A stretch of 64,000 bases of DNA from Panagrolaimus kolymaensis (GCA_028622995.1 JAJQJQ010000052.1:930001-994000), one strand, 5' to 3'; shown: positions 11,319 through 22,124, counted from the first letter of the stretch. Made by a program: numbers and translations. The notes: generated by a model from the sequence alone, not told the origin.

Positions 11319-11696
11319 TTTGAATAAAAAATTTGATGATGTTTTGGATGGAGAATTTCGATGGAGTTACGGTAGAAAAAATAAAAGATTTAAAAGAAAG
11401 AAACCGCTAATCATTTTGAGAAAATTTGAATAAATTAAAAATTATAAAAAGATAATTTATTAAAGTCTTTGAAAGAGTAAAAAGCTTAGGTAAATCTATC
11501 TATAAAATAATAATTAAAACTTTCTAAAAGTTTCGTTGAATTCTCGTAATCTTACGTAAACATTTAATTGTTTAGTGTTAATCTGTAATAACTAAAATGT
11601 TTAATGAAAAAAAGACGAAAGACTTATTCACTTGCCATGTGAGAAATGGTAGCCAAAATTTTTTATAAACTCCGTGGTATTGATTTAAAAAAAACA
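11319..11696. other. AT-rich spacer before satellite array
   Basis: No gene is seen. Toward its right end (from about 11650) it begins to share words with the satellite-associated insert found at 11,880 and 13,137 (GGTATTGATTTAAAAAAA), so it is probably decayed satellite. Confidence 0.5.
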
Positions 11697-11879
11697 TTTA
11701 TAGTTCGCTCTTTTTCTGATTTTTGGAAAGTTTTGAATCAAAAGTTTCTTACATTTATTTGTAATAATTTTTAATAGAGGCAGAATTAAATAACCAATGA
11801 AAATCTCGAACTTCCTTTTTTTTTGCTTCAAGGCATCAATAAAAAAAATATTGGAAGTTTGCTCTTTCAAAAAGTTTGA

Positions 11880-14392
11880 ACCAAAAGTTTCTAATTTATT
11901 TATGAAATTGTTTTTAATGGCTTTGATAAGTAGCTTTCAAGTCAAAAAAAATATATGCGAGTATTCCCTTTCTGTTAGAGATTTGGTGGTATTATTTTTA
12001 TTAACTCGATGGTCTTGATTTAAAAAAATTAATGTTTTTTAGTTTTATCAAATTTTAACGAGGGAATAATCTATGGAAGTTCGCTGGCAGCTGAATCTTT
12101 GGAAAGTTTTGAATCAAAAGTTTCTTACATTTATTTGTAATAATTTTTAATAGAGGCAGAATTAAATAACCAATGAAAATCTCGAACTTCCTTTTTTTTT
12201 GCTTCAAGGCATCAATAAAAAAAATATTGGAAGTTTGCTCTTTCAAAAAGTTTGAATCAAAAGTTTCTTACATTTATTTGTAATAATTTTTAATAGAGGC
12301 AGAATTAAATAACCAATGAAAATTTCGAACTTCCTTTTTTTTTGCTTCTAGGCATCAATAAAAAAAATATTGGAAGTTTGCTCTTTCAAAAAGTTTGAAT
12401 CAAAAGTTTCTTACATTTATTTGTAATAATTTTTAATAGAGGCAGAATTAAATAACCAATGAAAATCTCGAACTTCCTTTTTTTTTGCTTCAAGGCATCA
12501 ATAAAAAAAATATTGGAAGTTCGCTGGCAGCTGAAATTTTGGAAAGTTTTGAATCAAAAGTTTCTTACATTTATTTGTAATAATTTTTAATAGAGGCAGA
12601 ATTAAATAACCAATGAAAATCTCGAACTTCCTTTTTTTTTGCTTCAAGGCATCAATAAAAAAAATATTGGAAGTTTGCTCTTTCAAAAAGTTTGAATCAA
12701 AAGTTTCTTACATTTATTTGTAATAATTTTTAATAGAGGCAGAATTAAATAACCAATGAAAATCTCGAACTTCCTTTTTTTTTTGCTTCAAGGCATCAAT
12801 AAAAAAAATATTGGAAGTTTGCTCTTTCAAAAAGTTTGAATCAAAAGTTTCTTACATTTATTTGTAATAATTTTTAATAGAGGCAGAATTAAATAACAAA
12901 TGAACATCTCGAACTTCCTTTTTTTTTGCTTCAAGGCATCAATAAAAAAAATATTGGAAGTTCGCTGGCAGCTGAAATTTTGGAAAGTTTTGAATCAAAA
13001 GTTTCTTACATTTATTTGTAATAATTTTTAATAGAGGCAGAATTAAATAACCAATGAAAATTTCGAACTTCCTTTTTTTTTGCTTCTAGGCATCAATAAA
13101 AAAAATATTGGAAGTTTGCTCTTTCAAAAAGTTTGAACCAAAAGTTTCTAATTTATTTATGAAATTGTTTTTAATGGCTTTGATAAGTAGCTTTCAAGTC
13201 AAAAAAAATATATGCGAGTATTCCCTTTCTGTTAGAGATTTGGTGGTATTATTTTTATTAACTCGATGGTCTTGATTTAAAAAAATTAATGTTTTTTAGT
13301 TTTATCAAATTTTAACGAGGGAATAATCTATGGAAGTTCGCTGGCAGCTGAATCTTTGGAAAGTTTTGAATCAAAAGTTTCTTACATTTATTTGTAATAA
13401 TTTTTAATAGAGGCAGAATTAAATAACCAATGAAAATCTCGAACTTCCTTTTTTTTTGCTTCAAGGCATCAATAAAAAAAATATTGGAAGTTTGCTCTTT
13501 CAAAAAGTTTGAATCAAAAGTTTCTTACATTTATTTGTAATAATTTTTAATAGAGGCAGAATTAAATAACCAATGAAAATTTCGAACTTCCTTTTTTTTT
13601 GCTTCTAGGCATCAATAAAAAAAATATTGGAAGTTTGCTCTTTCAAAAAGTTTGAATCAAAAGTTTCTTACATTTATTTGTAATAATTTTTAATAGAGGC
13701 AGAATTAAATAACCAATGAAAATCTCGAACTTCCTTTTTTTTTGCTTCAAGGCATCAATAAAAAAAATATTGGAAGTTCGCTGGCAGCTGAAATTTTGGA
13801 AAGTTTTGAATCAAAAGTTTCTTACATTTATTTGTAATAATTTTTAATAGAGGCAGAATTAAATAACCAATGAAAATCTCGAACTTCCTTTTTTTTTGCT
13901 TCAAGGCATCAATAAAAAAAATATTGGAAGTTTGCTCTTTCAAAAAGTTTGAATCAAAAGTTTCTTACATTTATTTGTAATAATTTTTAATAGAGGCAGA
14001 ATTAAATAACCAATGAAAATCTCGAACTTCCTTTTTTTTTTGCTTCAAGGCATCAATAAAAAAAATATTGGAAGTTTGCTCTTTCAAAAAGTTTGAATCA
14101 AAAGTTTCTTACATTTATTTGTAATAATTTTTAATAGAGGCAGAATTAAATAACAAATGAACATCTCGAACTTCCTTTTTTTTTGCTTCAAGGCATCAAT
14201 AAAAAAAATATTGGAAGTTCGCTGGCAGCTGAAATTTTGGAAAGTTTTGAATCAAAAGTTTCTTACATTTATTTGTAATAATTTTTAATAGAGGCAGAAT
14301 TAAATAACCAATGAAAATTTCGAACTTCCTTTTTTTTTGCTTCTAGGCATCAATAAAAAAAATATTGGAAGTTTGCTCTTTCAAAAAGTTTG
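11880..14392. repeat. tandem duplication of a 1,257-bp block inside satellite 1
   Basis: Sequence at 11,880-13,136 recurs at 13,137-14,392 with an offset of exactly 1,257 bp. Each copy begins with a unique insert of about 200 bp, including CTTTGATAAGTAGC and GAGGGAATAATC, followed by the same order of 143- and 154-bp monomers. Confidence 0.9.
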
Positions 14393-16324
14393 AATCAAAA
14401 GTTTCTTACATTTATTTGTAATAATTTTTAATAGAGGCAGAATTAAATAACCAATGAAAATCTCGAACTTCCTTTTTTTTTGCTTCAAGGCATCAATAAA
14501 AAAAATATTGGAAGTTTGCTCTTTCAAAAAGTTTGAATCAAAAGTTTCTTACATTTATTTGTAATAATTTTTAATAGAGGCAGAATTAAATAACCAATGA
14601 AAATCTCGAACTTCCTTTTTTTTTGCTTCAAGGCATCAATAAAAAAAATATTGGAAGTTTGCTCTTTCAAAAAGTTTGAATCAAAAGTTTCTTACATTTA
14701 TTTGTAATAATTTTTAATAGAGGCAGAATTAAATAACCAATGAAAATCTCGAACTTCCTTTTTTTTTTGCTTCAAGGCATCAATAAAAAAATAATGGAAG
14801 TTTGCTCTTTCAAAAAGTATGAATCAAAAGTTTCTTACATTTATTTGTAATAATTTTTAATAGAGGCAGAATTAAATAACCAATGAAAATCTCGAACTTC
14901 CTTTTTTTTTTGCTTCAAGGCATCAATAAAAAAATAATGGAAGTTTGCTCTTTCAAAAAGTTTGAATCAAAAGTTTCTTACATTTATTTGTAATAATTTT
15001 TAATAGAGGCAGAATTAAATAACCAATGAAAATTTCGAACTTCCTTTTTTTTTGCTTCTAGGCATCAATAAAAAAAATATTGGAAGTTTGCTCTTTCAAA
15101 AAGTTTGAATCAAAAGTTTCTTACATTTATTTGTAATAATTTTTAATAGAGGCAGAATTAAATAACCAATGAAAATCTCGAACTTCCTTTTTTTTTTGCT
15201 TCAAGGCATCAATAAAAAAATAATGGAAGTTTGCTCTTTCAAAAAGTTTGAATCAAAAGTTTCTTACATTTATTTGTAATAATTTTTAATAGAGGCAGAA
15301 TTAAATAACCAATGAAAATCTCGAACTTCCTTTTTTTTTTGCTTCAAGGCATCAATAAAAAAATAATGGAAGTTTGCTCTTTCAAAAAGTTTGAATCAAA
15401 AGTTTCTTACATTTATTTGTAATAATTTTTAATAGAGGCAGAATTAAATAACCAATGAAAATCTCGAACTTCCTTTTTTTTTTGCTTCAAGGCATCAATA
15501 AAAAAATAATGGAAGTTTGCTCTTTCAAAAAGTTTGAATCAAAAGTTTCTTACATTTATTTGTAATAATTTTTAATAGAGGCAGAATTAAATAACCAATG
15601 AAAATCTCGAACTTCCTTTTTTTTTTGCTTCAAGGCATCAATAAAAAAATAATGGAAGTTTGCTCTTTCAAAAAGTTTGAATCAAAAGTTTCTTACATTT
15701 ATTTGTAATAATTTTTAATAGAGGCAGAATTAAATAACCAATGAAAATCTCGAACTTCCTTTTTTTTTTGCTTCAAGCCATCAATAAAAAAAATATTGGA
15801 AGTTTGCTCTTTCAAAAATTTGAATCAAAAGTTTCTTACATTTATTTGTAATAATTTTTAATAGAGGCAGAATTAAATAACCAATGAAAATCTCGAACTT
15901 CCTTTTTTTTTTGCTTCAAGGCATCAATAAAAAAATAATGGAAGTTTGCTCTTTCAAAAAGTTTGAATCAAAAGTTTCTTACATTTATTTGTAATAATTT
16001 TTAATAGAGGCAGAATTAAATAACCAATGAAAATCTCGAACTTCCTTTTTTTTTTGCTTCAAGGCATCAATAAAAAAATAATGGAAGTTTGCTCTTTCAA
16101 AAAGTATGAATCAAAAGTTTCTTACATTTATTTGTAATAATTTTTAATAGAGGCAGAATTAAATAACCAATGAAAATTTCGAACTTCCTTTTTTTTTGCT
16201 TCAAGGCATCAATAAAAAAAATATTGGAAGTTTGTTCTTTCAAAAAGTTTGAATCAAAAGTTTCTTACATTTATTTGTAATAATTTTTAATAGAGGCAGA
16301 ATTAAATAACCAATGAAAATCTCG

Positions 16325-16330
16325 AACTTC
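16325..16330. repeat. Polinton target site duplication, left (AACTTC)
   Basis: The identical hexamer follows the right end at 37988-37993. It is part of the satellite 1 monomer (CGAACTTCC). Confidence 0.95.
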
Positions 16331-16654
16331 AGTAGTTATGAAGGGGTTATTCCGCCCTTGCTCCTAAATCAAAATAGGTGTGAAGTAATTAATCAAATGT
16401 GACAGCTGTCATGAAGGTGTTAATTTTGTGACACCTTTTTGGTGTTAATTGCAACACCTTTTTAAACACCTTTTTACGTCAACACCTTTAATTTATTTAA
16501 CACCTTTTGGTGTCAACACCTTTGGTGTGAAATTATGAATGTAAAAAACTTCTGTTTTTTTTATTATTTTTTATTCTTTTACAAAACAAAATGGGTATCA
16601 TTTTTTATGAAATTTTATGGGCAATTCAAATACAAACTTATTTTTTTTTAGAAC
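16331..16654 (+). repeat. Polinton left terminal inverted repeat
   Basis: Begins AGTAGTTATGAAGGGG and matches the reverse complement of 37666-37987. The only differences seen are lengths of two poly-T tracts (8 versus 9 and 9 versus 6). This near-identity implies recent insertion or ongoing end homogenisation. Confidence 0.97.
16376..16529. promoter_or_regulatory. subterminal cluster of ACACC/GGTGT motifs, left
   Basis: Eleven copies of ACACC or its complement GGTGT lie within about 155 bp, some as close inverted pairs (ACACCTTTTGGTGT, ACACCTTTGGTGT). They start about 45 bp from the tip. A likely role is binding of the integrase or a replication-initiation protein; this is inferred from position and density only. 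Confidence 0.6.
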
Positions 16655-16669
16655 TGCTTTTGTTGGATA

Positions 16670-17276
16670 TCAAATTAATGGTGTTTCATCGCGATGAGTC
16701 GGCATGATCATGAAACAGTCGTGTTGGTGGACGCATATTGGGCACCAAATTTTTTCATCATCGCTCATTTTTTGGTGCTGAAGATCATGAAAAGTAATTA
16801 CGTGGGAACACGGGAAGATCACGTTGGGCTTCTTGAACTTTCCATAGGTTTCTTTAAACCATGAAAAAAATTGAAGGGTCTTTTCATCCTTGCAAATCCT
16901 GAAGAAAAAAAACATTTGAAAAAGAAAAAATAAAGAAAAATAAAAAAAAAAGTTACCATTCGCATTTTGATTCCTCTTCACCGAGGATGCCAAAAAGATA
17001 AATCAATTGATTATCTGTAATATTCTTCCATTTTTTTCCTTCATAAAAATCACTTGATTCTTCATCCATGGGTCCATTTGTTGGCACGATCAAATCACTA
17101 TGATGGTTGGTATCACAAACCAAACAAATAAACGTTTTGTCTTCACCGATATCCATTTTTCGAAAAAGATCCATGGGCATGTGATGATTGCATTCAAAAA
17201 TCACAAATTTGGTATCTTTTTTTACCTTCCAAAATTTGTCAAACCATTTAAAAAAGTCTCGAGTTTGAGGGACCAT
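16670..17276 (-). CDS. protein with two tandem Cys/His zinc-binding units
   Basis: Minus-strand exons 16957-17276 and 16670-16898 join across a GTAACT...TTCTTCAG intron to 182 residues. Two homologous units are visible. Unit 1 has F-F-K-W-F, C29, H31/H32, C51-x2-C54 and H58/H59. Unit 2 has F-F-S-W-F, C137, H139, C159-x2-C162 and H164/H166. The C-x-H ... C-x2-C spacing recalls half of a RING or similar cross-brace finger. I do not recognise the family. The ATG at 17276 follows a TTTTTCAG acceptor. The gene is transcribed toward the left end and stops just inside the inverted repeat. Confidence 0.65.
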
Positions 17277-17627
17277 CTTTTTTACTGAAAAATTTTTTTT
17301 TAAAAGAGAAAAAGAAAATAATTTTTTAAAGAGATAAAAATAAAAAGCACCGTCCCTCAAGAATGGTAAAAATAAAATTGCCAATAGCAATGAGGAAAAA
17401 GCATCGCGACTGGCAACAACCAAAATTGCTAACGGCATTGGCGCCAGCTTTGGATTAGGTCAACGCCACCTGTTTTTGGACATTGAAAGTCAGTGACTTT
17501 TAAAATCATTGGGCAGTGGCTTTTAAAATCAACGGTCAGTGGCTATTTAAAATTCAATGGCTTTTATTTTTTTTCCATTGCTCGATGGAGTCGTTTAATT
17601 CCTTTTCTTTTTAGAAATTTTTAAAAA

Positions 17628-18061
17628 ATGTCTCACAATTTTTATCATCAAGTTCCAAATGATGTTGATCCTCGCGTTTCCGTTATCATGGCAGCATACC
17701 TTAGCCTGCGTGCGCAAACTGTTGAAGATAAACATGGTAATAAAGCTCGAGCAGCAAACAAGGCCATAGTAAGTTTGCTTTAGAAATTCCTAAAAAAACT
17801 TTTCTTTAAAAATATTTTTTAAAGGATATTCGAATGAACGAACTTTTGGCTATTATTCGTGGCGATGACTATGGAGCTGAAAAATGGAATCTCCATAATT
17901 TGAAGCTGCATCAGCGCAATAAAAAAATCGTTGCTGCTTGCAAACTTCCAGGTTCGGGTGAAATGAGATCACCTGAACAACAACTTTCTTTCTTGGCTGA
18001 AAAGTATCTTGAAAACCGAGGAAGAAATGTTGCGTTTTACCTTTATCGTCTTAGCAGATAA
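17628..18061 (+). CDS. unknown Polinton protein, truncated by loss of frame before PolB remnant
   Basis: Exons 17628-17768 and 17825-18061 encode about 126 residues, mostly charged and helical, with 'SPEQQLSFLAEKYLENRG' near the end. The last dozen or so codons overlap the DNA polymerase remnant in another frame, so the natural C-terminus is unclear. It may be the start of a fused or rearranged polymerase gene, or an unrelated small protein. GGCGCC at 17440-17445 lies in the divergent region shared with the minus-strand gene upstream. No family recognised. Confidence 0.4.
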
Positions 18062-18865
18062 TACTATGATGGCAACATATAAGAAAAATGAATTATTGCA
18101 GTCAGCTCCAAATACCAACATTATTCTTGCTATTTGGACAACAGCTTGCGCTCGAATCCATTTATTCAAGGTATTTTTTTATTCATTTAAAAAACCTTTA
18201 AAAACTTAAGTTTTATAGCATATGAAAGCCATTCATTATCATTGTGATGCCGATGGTAAATTATTATCAAGATTGCTTTATGTAGACACTGGTGAGAAAG
18301 AAAAAAGCATAAAAACAAAAAACTAATTTCCCTCATTTTTTAGATTCAGTGTTTTATATTCATCCAAAAGACAACAATCCACTCAAAGTTGGTAGTCTTT
18401 TGGGTGAAATGACCGACGAAATCCCAAATGGCGAAATCCTCAAATTCATTTGCTCTGGTGCAAAAAATTATTTGATCAAAGTTAGATATATTTCAACAGG
18501 TGAAATCAAGGATCATCGCAAGCATAAAGGTTTGGGACGAACAAATTAAACCGATTCACGCATTCAAGAGGAACATTTTTATTTTGATAGTGAAAGAAAA
18601 ATTTTAATTCCAATCGAGCAAATGCGTCCCACACCTCACCTCGACATTGTTTCATCGAAAACAACAAAAATCTGGAGATCATTTTGCAAAAAAGGTAATC
18701 TTTTTAATTCCACCAAAATTTAAATAATACTAAAAAATTCTAGGCTTGATTGTGAACAACAACCGAATTTTTCCATATGGATGGGATTTCACCGCTGAAG
18801 AATTTATTCCACACAAATGCCCAATCTATGATTCCATCGATGTTAGTAAAGAAATAAGATATTAA
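18009..18865 (+). pseudogene. C-terminal remnant of protein-primed DNA polymerase B
   Basis: The region reads, over several introns, as the palm and thumb end of a Polinton-type B-family polymerase. 'NTNIILAIWTTACARIHLF' is the helix preceding motif C, and 'LLYVDTDSVFYI' (split by an intron at 18292-18343) is motif C with its two catalytic Asp. 'GEMTDEI' and 'ICSGAKNYLIKV' correspond to the later conserved blocks. The exonuclease, the protein-priming insertions and motifs A and B are absent. There is a frame disagreement with the upstream exon near 18,010-18,060 and an in-frame TAA at 18,547-18,549. About 240 residues survive of a protein normally over 1,000. It would not encode an active polymerase. 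Confidence 0.8.
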
Positions 18866-18927
18866 ATATTTTTTATTGTAAAAGTAACGGTTGTGTAAAA
18901 AATTCGGTGATGTAAATAAAATAATCA

Positions 18928-19310
18928 TTAATTTAATTTTTTGGCAGCTTCTATTTTATCGCGGCTTTTAGTATCATCTTCTTGCCATTTTTTGATGACA
19001 CCTTCGAGCCATGAAGGTGGATGAGCTGATTGCATAAAAATTTTCATAGCTGGAGATTCAGCAAGGGATTTAGAAAGGAACATTGCTAAAAAATAAAGAT
19101 AGAAAAAAGCCACAAAATCTCGCGATATTTTAGAATGCCAGCAACTCTTCTTTCGCTTGCCACTGTCTCGCATTCTTTTTTACAAAAAAAGCATTTTCCT
19201 TTAAGTTGGCACAAATGAGGTGGAGCTAAAAAAGTAAGTTCAAAATTATTCGCTCTTTTGATTTCCTTCTTCGTTGGTATTTTTTTGCTACCTTTAAGTT
19301 TTGGAACCAT
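18928..19310 (-). CDS. small unknown Polinton protein
   Basis: A minus-strand first exon starts at ATG 19310 (basic, then 'HLCQLKGKCFF'). A donor GTAAAA can be joined in phase to an exon after TTTTTTAG that ends at 18928, giving about 94 residues with a charged C-terminal helix ('KKWQEDDTKSRDKIEAAKK'). Alternatively the two exons are separate short genes, the second starting at an ATG directly after the acceptor near 19083. No family recognised. Confidence 0.4.
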
Positions 19311-19626
19311 GAATAAAGAGTAAGAAAAAAAACAACTTTTTCTTTTTAAAAAACTATGTAATTTATAGAGTCATCATCACCGGCGTTCATCAATGGACCC
19401 ACAAAAAAATGAAAAAAAAGCAATGTTTAATTCAAATTCTTGTAATTTAGTATGTAAAAGTGAAAACTTTTCATTCATGTGTTATAGTTTTGAAATTAAA
19501 ATTTGTTATATTATGCACTTTTTGTGTGGAAAAACGACAATTTTTTACTTTAAAAAACGATTTAAATAATGACACGATCAACAAAGTTAAAGCAAAACAT
19601 CATCAATTAAAGGTAACAAAAAAAAG
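19311..19626. other. intergenic, contains a 40-bp repeat also present at 21.72 kb
   Basis: No gene is seen. Positions 19432-19470 (TCAAATTCTTG, AATTTAGTATGTAAAA) closely match 21722-21760. Confidence 0.5.
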
Positions 19627-19842
19627 TTAATTGAGTTTCATGTTTTTCATTTGTGTTTCAACTGTCCATATCTTGAAGCTTTCACCAAGCTCAGAAAGCG
19701 CTGCTTTTTGAGCCGGAGTATAAGATTTGACTTTTTCAAGGGTTTCTATTGCTTTTGTGACAGCTTTAATAGCTTCCGCAGAAGGCAATGGTTTCATGGT
19801 AAGCGTTGCTTTGGAAGGTGGAAGATTGGGTGAAGATGGCAT
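19627..19842 (-). CDS. small unknown helical protein, 71 residues
   Basis: A single exon from ATG 19842 to the stop at 19627. The N-terminus is Ser/Pro-rich ('MPSSPNLPPSKATLTMKPLP'), followed by one long amphipathic helix rich in Ala, Lys and Glu. It could be a small virion or regulatory protein of the Polinton. No family recognised. Confidence 0.4.
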   Translation of the reverse strand: MPSSPNLPPSKATLTMKPLPSAEAIKAVTKAIETLEKVKSYTPAQKAALSELGESFKIWTVETQMKNMKLN

Positions 19843-20290
19843 CTAAAAAATCAAAATTAAATAGAGAAGAAAAAAAAGTATCAACTATAGTTCAAGTTAA
19901 ATGAGTCCGCCAAAAAAGTTAATAAAGTGAAATGACCCCCTCAAAAAAGCTTTCGACCAGAACTGACCAACTAAAAAAACTATCGCGACATATGCTCATA
20001 CAAATGACACACCATTAATCAAAAAAAGTTTATAAAGAAACAACAAAAGTGTATACTAAACAATAAAACAAAAAAATGCTTTGACAAAACAAAGAAACAA
20101 AAAAGTGGATAAAGTTCAGCAGCAGCAACAAAGAAACAAACAAAATCATTTTCATACAGCAAAATTGAATCAATGCAAAATCAGCGGTAAAAATGGAAGA
20201 AGAACAAAGTTTGAAAGGTTGATGAACAAAAAGCAAGCAAAAACTTTTTCATACACCAAAATTGAATCAAAACGAAATCTTTATTGATGA
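19843..20290. other. intergenic, A-rich, with an imperfect internal duplication
   Basis: A unit ending in TTTTCATACA(G/C)CAAAATTGAATCAA occurs twice, about 100 bp apart, between 20,080 and 20,280. No convincing gene is seen. Confidence 0.4.
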
Positions 20291-20762
20291 TTAAAGTCGA
20301 CGCATATCTGAAAAAAGAAAGGATAAAAGTAACAATAAAGAAACAAACAAACAATTAGTTTTTTGCCATTGAACGTGCATATTTCTAATCCAGATTTGCA
20401 TTCGATGATTTGATTGTCGATGTTGTTGATGCATTCGAATTCTTTCCATTCTTTCTTGATAAAAGAGAAACTGCAGGAGAGCATTTCTTTTATGCATGTC
20501 AATCAAGTACCAACCTAAAAATTGAACGATGAAAAGCAAAAAAAAATAAAAAATAAACTTACTTGTAAGAGTAACACCAATTAGGATCACGAGCACTTCA
20601 GTTGTACGACTTACTAAATACCATAATCCCAAAACTGAGATGACAAGGCCCAAACCATAATAATTAGTTGATGCTGTTCTGTCTGAAAAAAGGAATAAAT
20701 TAAATTTTACATATATAAAAAAACTCACAAATTGATGCAATATTTCGTAAAATCTCAAACAT
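20291..20762 (-). CDS. Polinton membrane protein with His/Gln-rich tail
   Basis: Minus-strand exons 20729-20762, 20563-20682 and 20291(or shortly before)-20514 join in phase. The protein has a short N-terminus, two closely spaced hydrophobic segments ('GLGLVISVLGLWYLV' and 'VLVILIGVTLTSWYLI'), and a charged tail rich in His, Gln, Arg and Met. The tail resembles a cytoplasmic or luminal basic domain. A further intron may remove the hydrophobic stretch near the stop. It is one of several small membrane proteins in this part of the element. No family recognised. Confidence 0.5.
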
Positions 20763-20842
20763 TGTAAACCGCTAAAGTTTGCTTTTTTCAATAAAGTTTG
20801 CTTTTTTTCAAAAAGCTTTGAAATTTCAAAACGCTAAAGAAA

Positions 20843-21035
20843 AAATGCGCCAAACTTGCGTGCAACAAAAATTTACCCGAATCACCATTTTTTGTTTCTC
20901 AAATGGAAAATTTTCTAACGAATCAGAATCTGTCAAACATTCATTCTCTCTTTTTCGTTCGACGATTTTACAAGTTCTCTAATTTTTATTCTAAACTCTC
21001 AACTCAACGTTATCTCAATCATAACTCAATCAAAC
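20843..21035 (+). promoter_or_regulatory. duplicated 5' region upstream of MFP gene 1
   Basis: Shares long stretches with 21931-22124: AAATTTACCCGAATCA, CAAATGGAAAATTTTC, TAACGAATCAGAA and CATTCTCTCTTTTTCG. It includes GCGCCAAA at 20847-20854, a match to the E2F-type consensus. Conservation beside two otherwise divergent coding regions points to promoter function. Confidence 0.55.
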
Positions 21036-21416
21036 ATGTTCCCCGTACGTTTATTTTCTTATTTTTATTGCTTTTCATCGGTTAATTTTTAGTGGAGTGC
21101 AGGATTCAATGCTGGTGCCGTTGGTGGCAATTTTCAAGAAAATGGCGGTGGAGGAAATAATGATGGTGATGGAAACCCTCAAGTTGTTCGGAGACGTCAA
21201 ATGGAAGTCGATGTTGAAGATGTCAATGTTCTACCAGCTCCTGAAATTATTCCCACAAACACCTATGGCATCCTTCTCAAGGAAAAACTTGATGAAGTAC
21301 CATATTATGGATTACGCATTTTTGCTGAAGACCGCTTGCTCTTGTTCATCATCGTTATCTGCATCATCACCATCACTTGCTGCTTTTTGATTGCCATTGG
21401 CTCGTACCTCGCTTGA
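21036..21416 (+). CDS. tail-anchored small protein, MFP gene 1
   Basis: A 9-nt first exon (ATGTTCCCC, 21036-21044) is joined to 21093-21416, giving 110 residues. After a Gly/Asn-rich N-terminus comes an acidic linker and a C-terminal hydrophobic helix ('LLLFIIVICIITITCCFLIA'), the layout of a tail-anchored or type II membrane protein. The micro-exon and donor GTACGT are identical to those of the gene at 22125, so the two genes are probably duplicates whose second exons diverged or were swapped. The function is unknown. A virion membrane or envelope role is possible. Confidence 0.55.
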
Positions 21417-21930
21417 TTGTTGATTCCTCAAAATTAGCATATTTGTTTTTCAGATGCAGATGGTTTTATCTTCTTCGATGTTTTCCTGCAAATTTTTTAA
21501 TGTTTTTTGTTTTTTAAACTTTTTTGTTTTGTTATAAACTTTTTTTCTTTGTACAGTATAAATGCTATTAATTCTTTAACTTTGTGTCATTAACTTTGCT
21601 TCACTTTTTTGCTTCACTTTTTGTTTCACTTTTTTTTCACATACGCGCTTCACTCATTTTTTTCTCACACACGCTTGAATCGAAAAAACAACAAAAAAGC
21701 TATATTTCTTCCAAGTTTTGCTCAAATTCTTGGAATTTAGTATGTAAAAATGATAACTTTTTGAAAACATTTTGAAATCTTTTCAAGCACCTCTAACTTT
21801 TTTGAAACAAAATCTTCCTTAAATATGACTAAACTCAACTGAAAAGTGAAACTTTTTTAACCTAAACGTTGACCAAATTTTAACTTCCATAGCAATTTTT
21901 AATAACAATTTGATGCATTCAAAAAATATA
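21417..21930. other. intergenic between the two MFP genes
   Basis: T-rich 3' UTR sequence, a run of CACTTTTT-type repeats near 21,590-21,670, and the 40-bp repeat at 21722-21760 shared with 19432-19470. No gene is seen. Confidence 0.4.
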
Positions 21931-22124
21931 AATGGCGCCAAACTTCAGAGGCGCAAAAATTTACCCGAATCATCATGTCTCAAATGGAAAATTTTCTAAC
22001 GAATCAGAAACTTTCAATCTTTCATTCTCTCTTTTTCGTTCTTTCAATCTTTCAGATTTTTTTAAACTCTCAGCTCAACGTTATCTCAATCTTAACTCTC
22101 AATTCAACGTTATCTCAATCAATC
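21931..22124 (+). promoter_or_regulatory. duplicated 5' region upstream of MFP gene 2
   Basis: Counterpart of 20843-21035. GCGCCAAA is at 21935-21942, and TTATCTCAATC repeats precede the ATG. Confidence 0.55.

Larger units (their letters stand above)
11697..16330. repeat. satellite 1, left arm of array (143-bp monomer)
   Basis: Head-to-tail monomers of 143 bp contain the blocks GCTCTTTCAAAAAG, CTTACATTTATTTG, AATAGAGGCAGAATTAAA and a poly-T run before GCTTCAAGGCATC. A second monomer class is 11 bp longer (154 bp), because GCTCTTTC is replaced by GCTGGCAGCTGAAA. Roughly 30 monomers are present. The 60-68 residue open frames that recur here are by-products of the repeat and not genes. The array is in the same orientation as the right arm and was contiguous with it before the Polinton inserted. 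Confidence 0.97.

Noticed and set aside
11685..13943. Repeated 60-63 residue minus-strand open frames with nearly identical sequence
   Set aside because: They recur with the satellite period and also in the right arm. They have no independent start context and are by-products of the tandem repeat.
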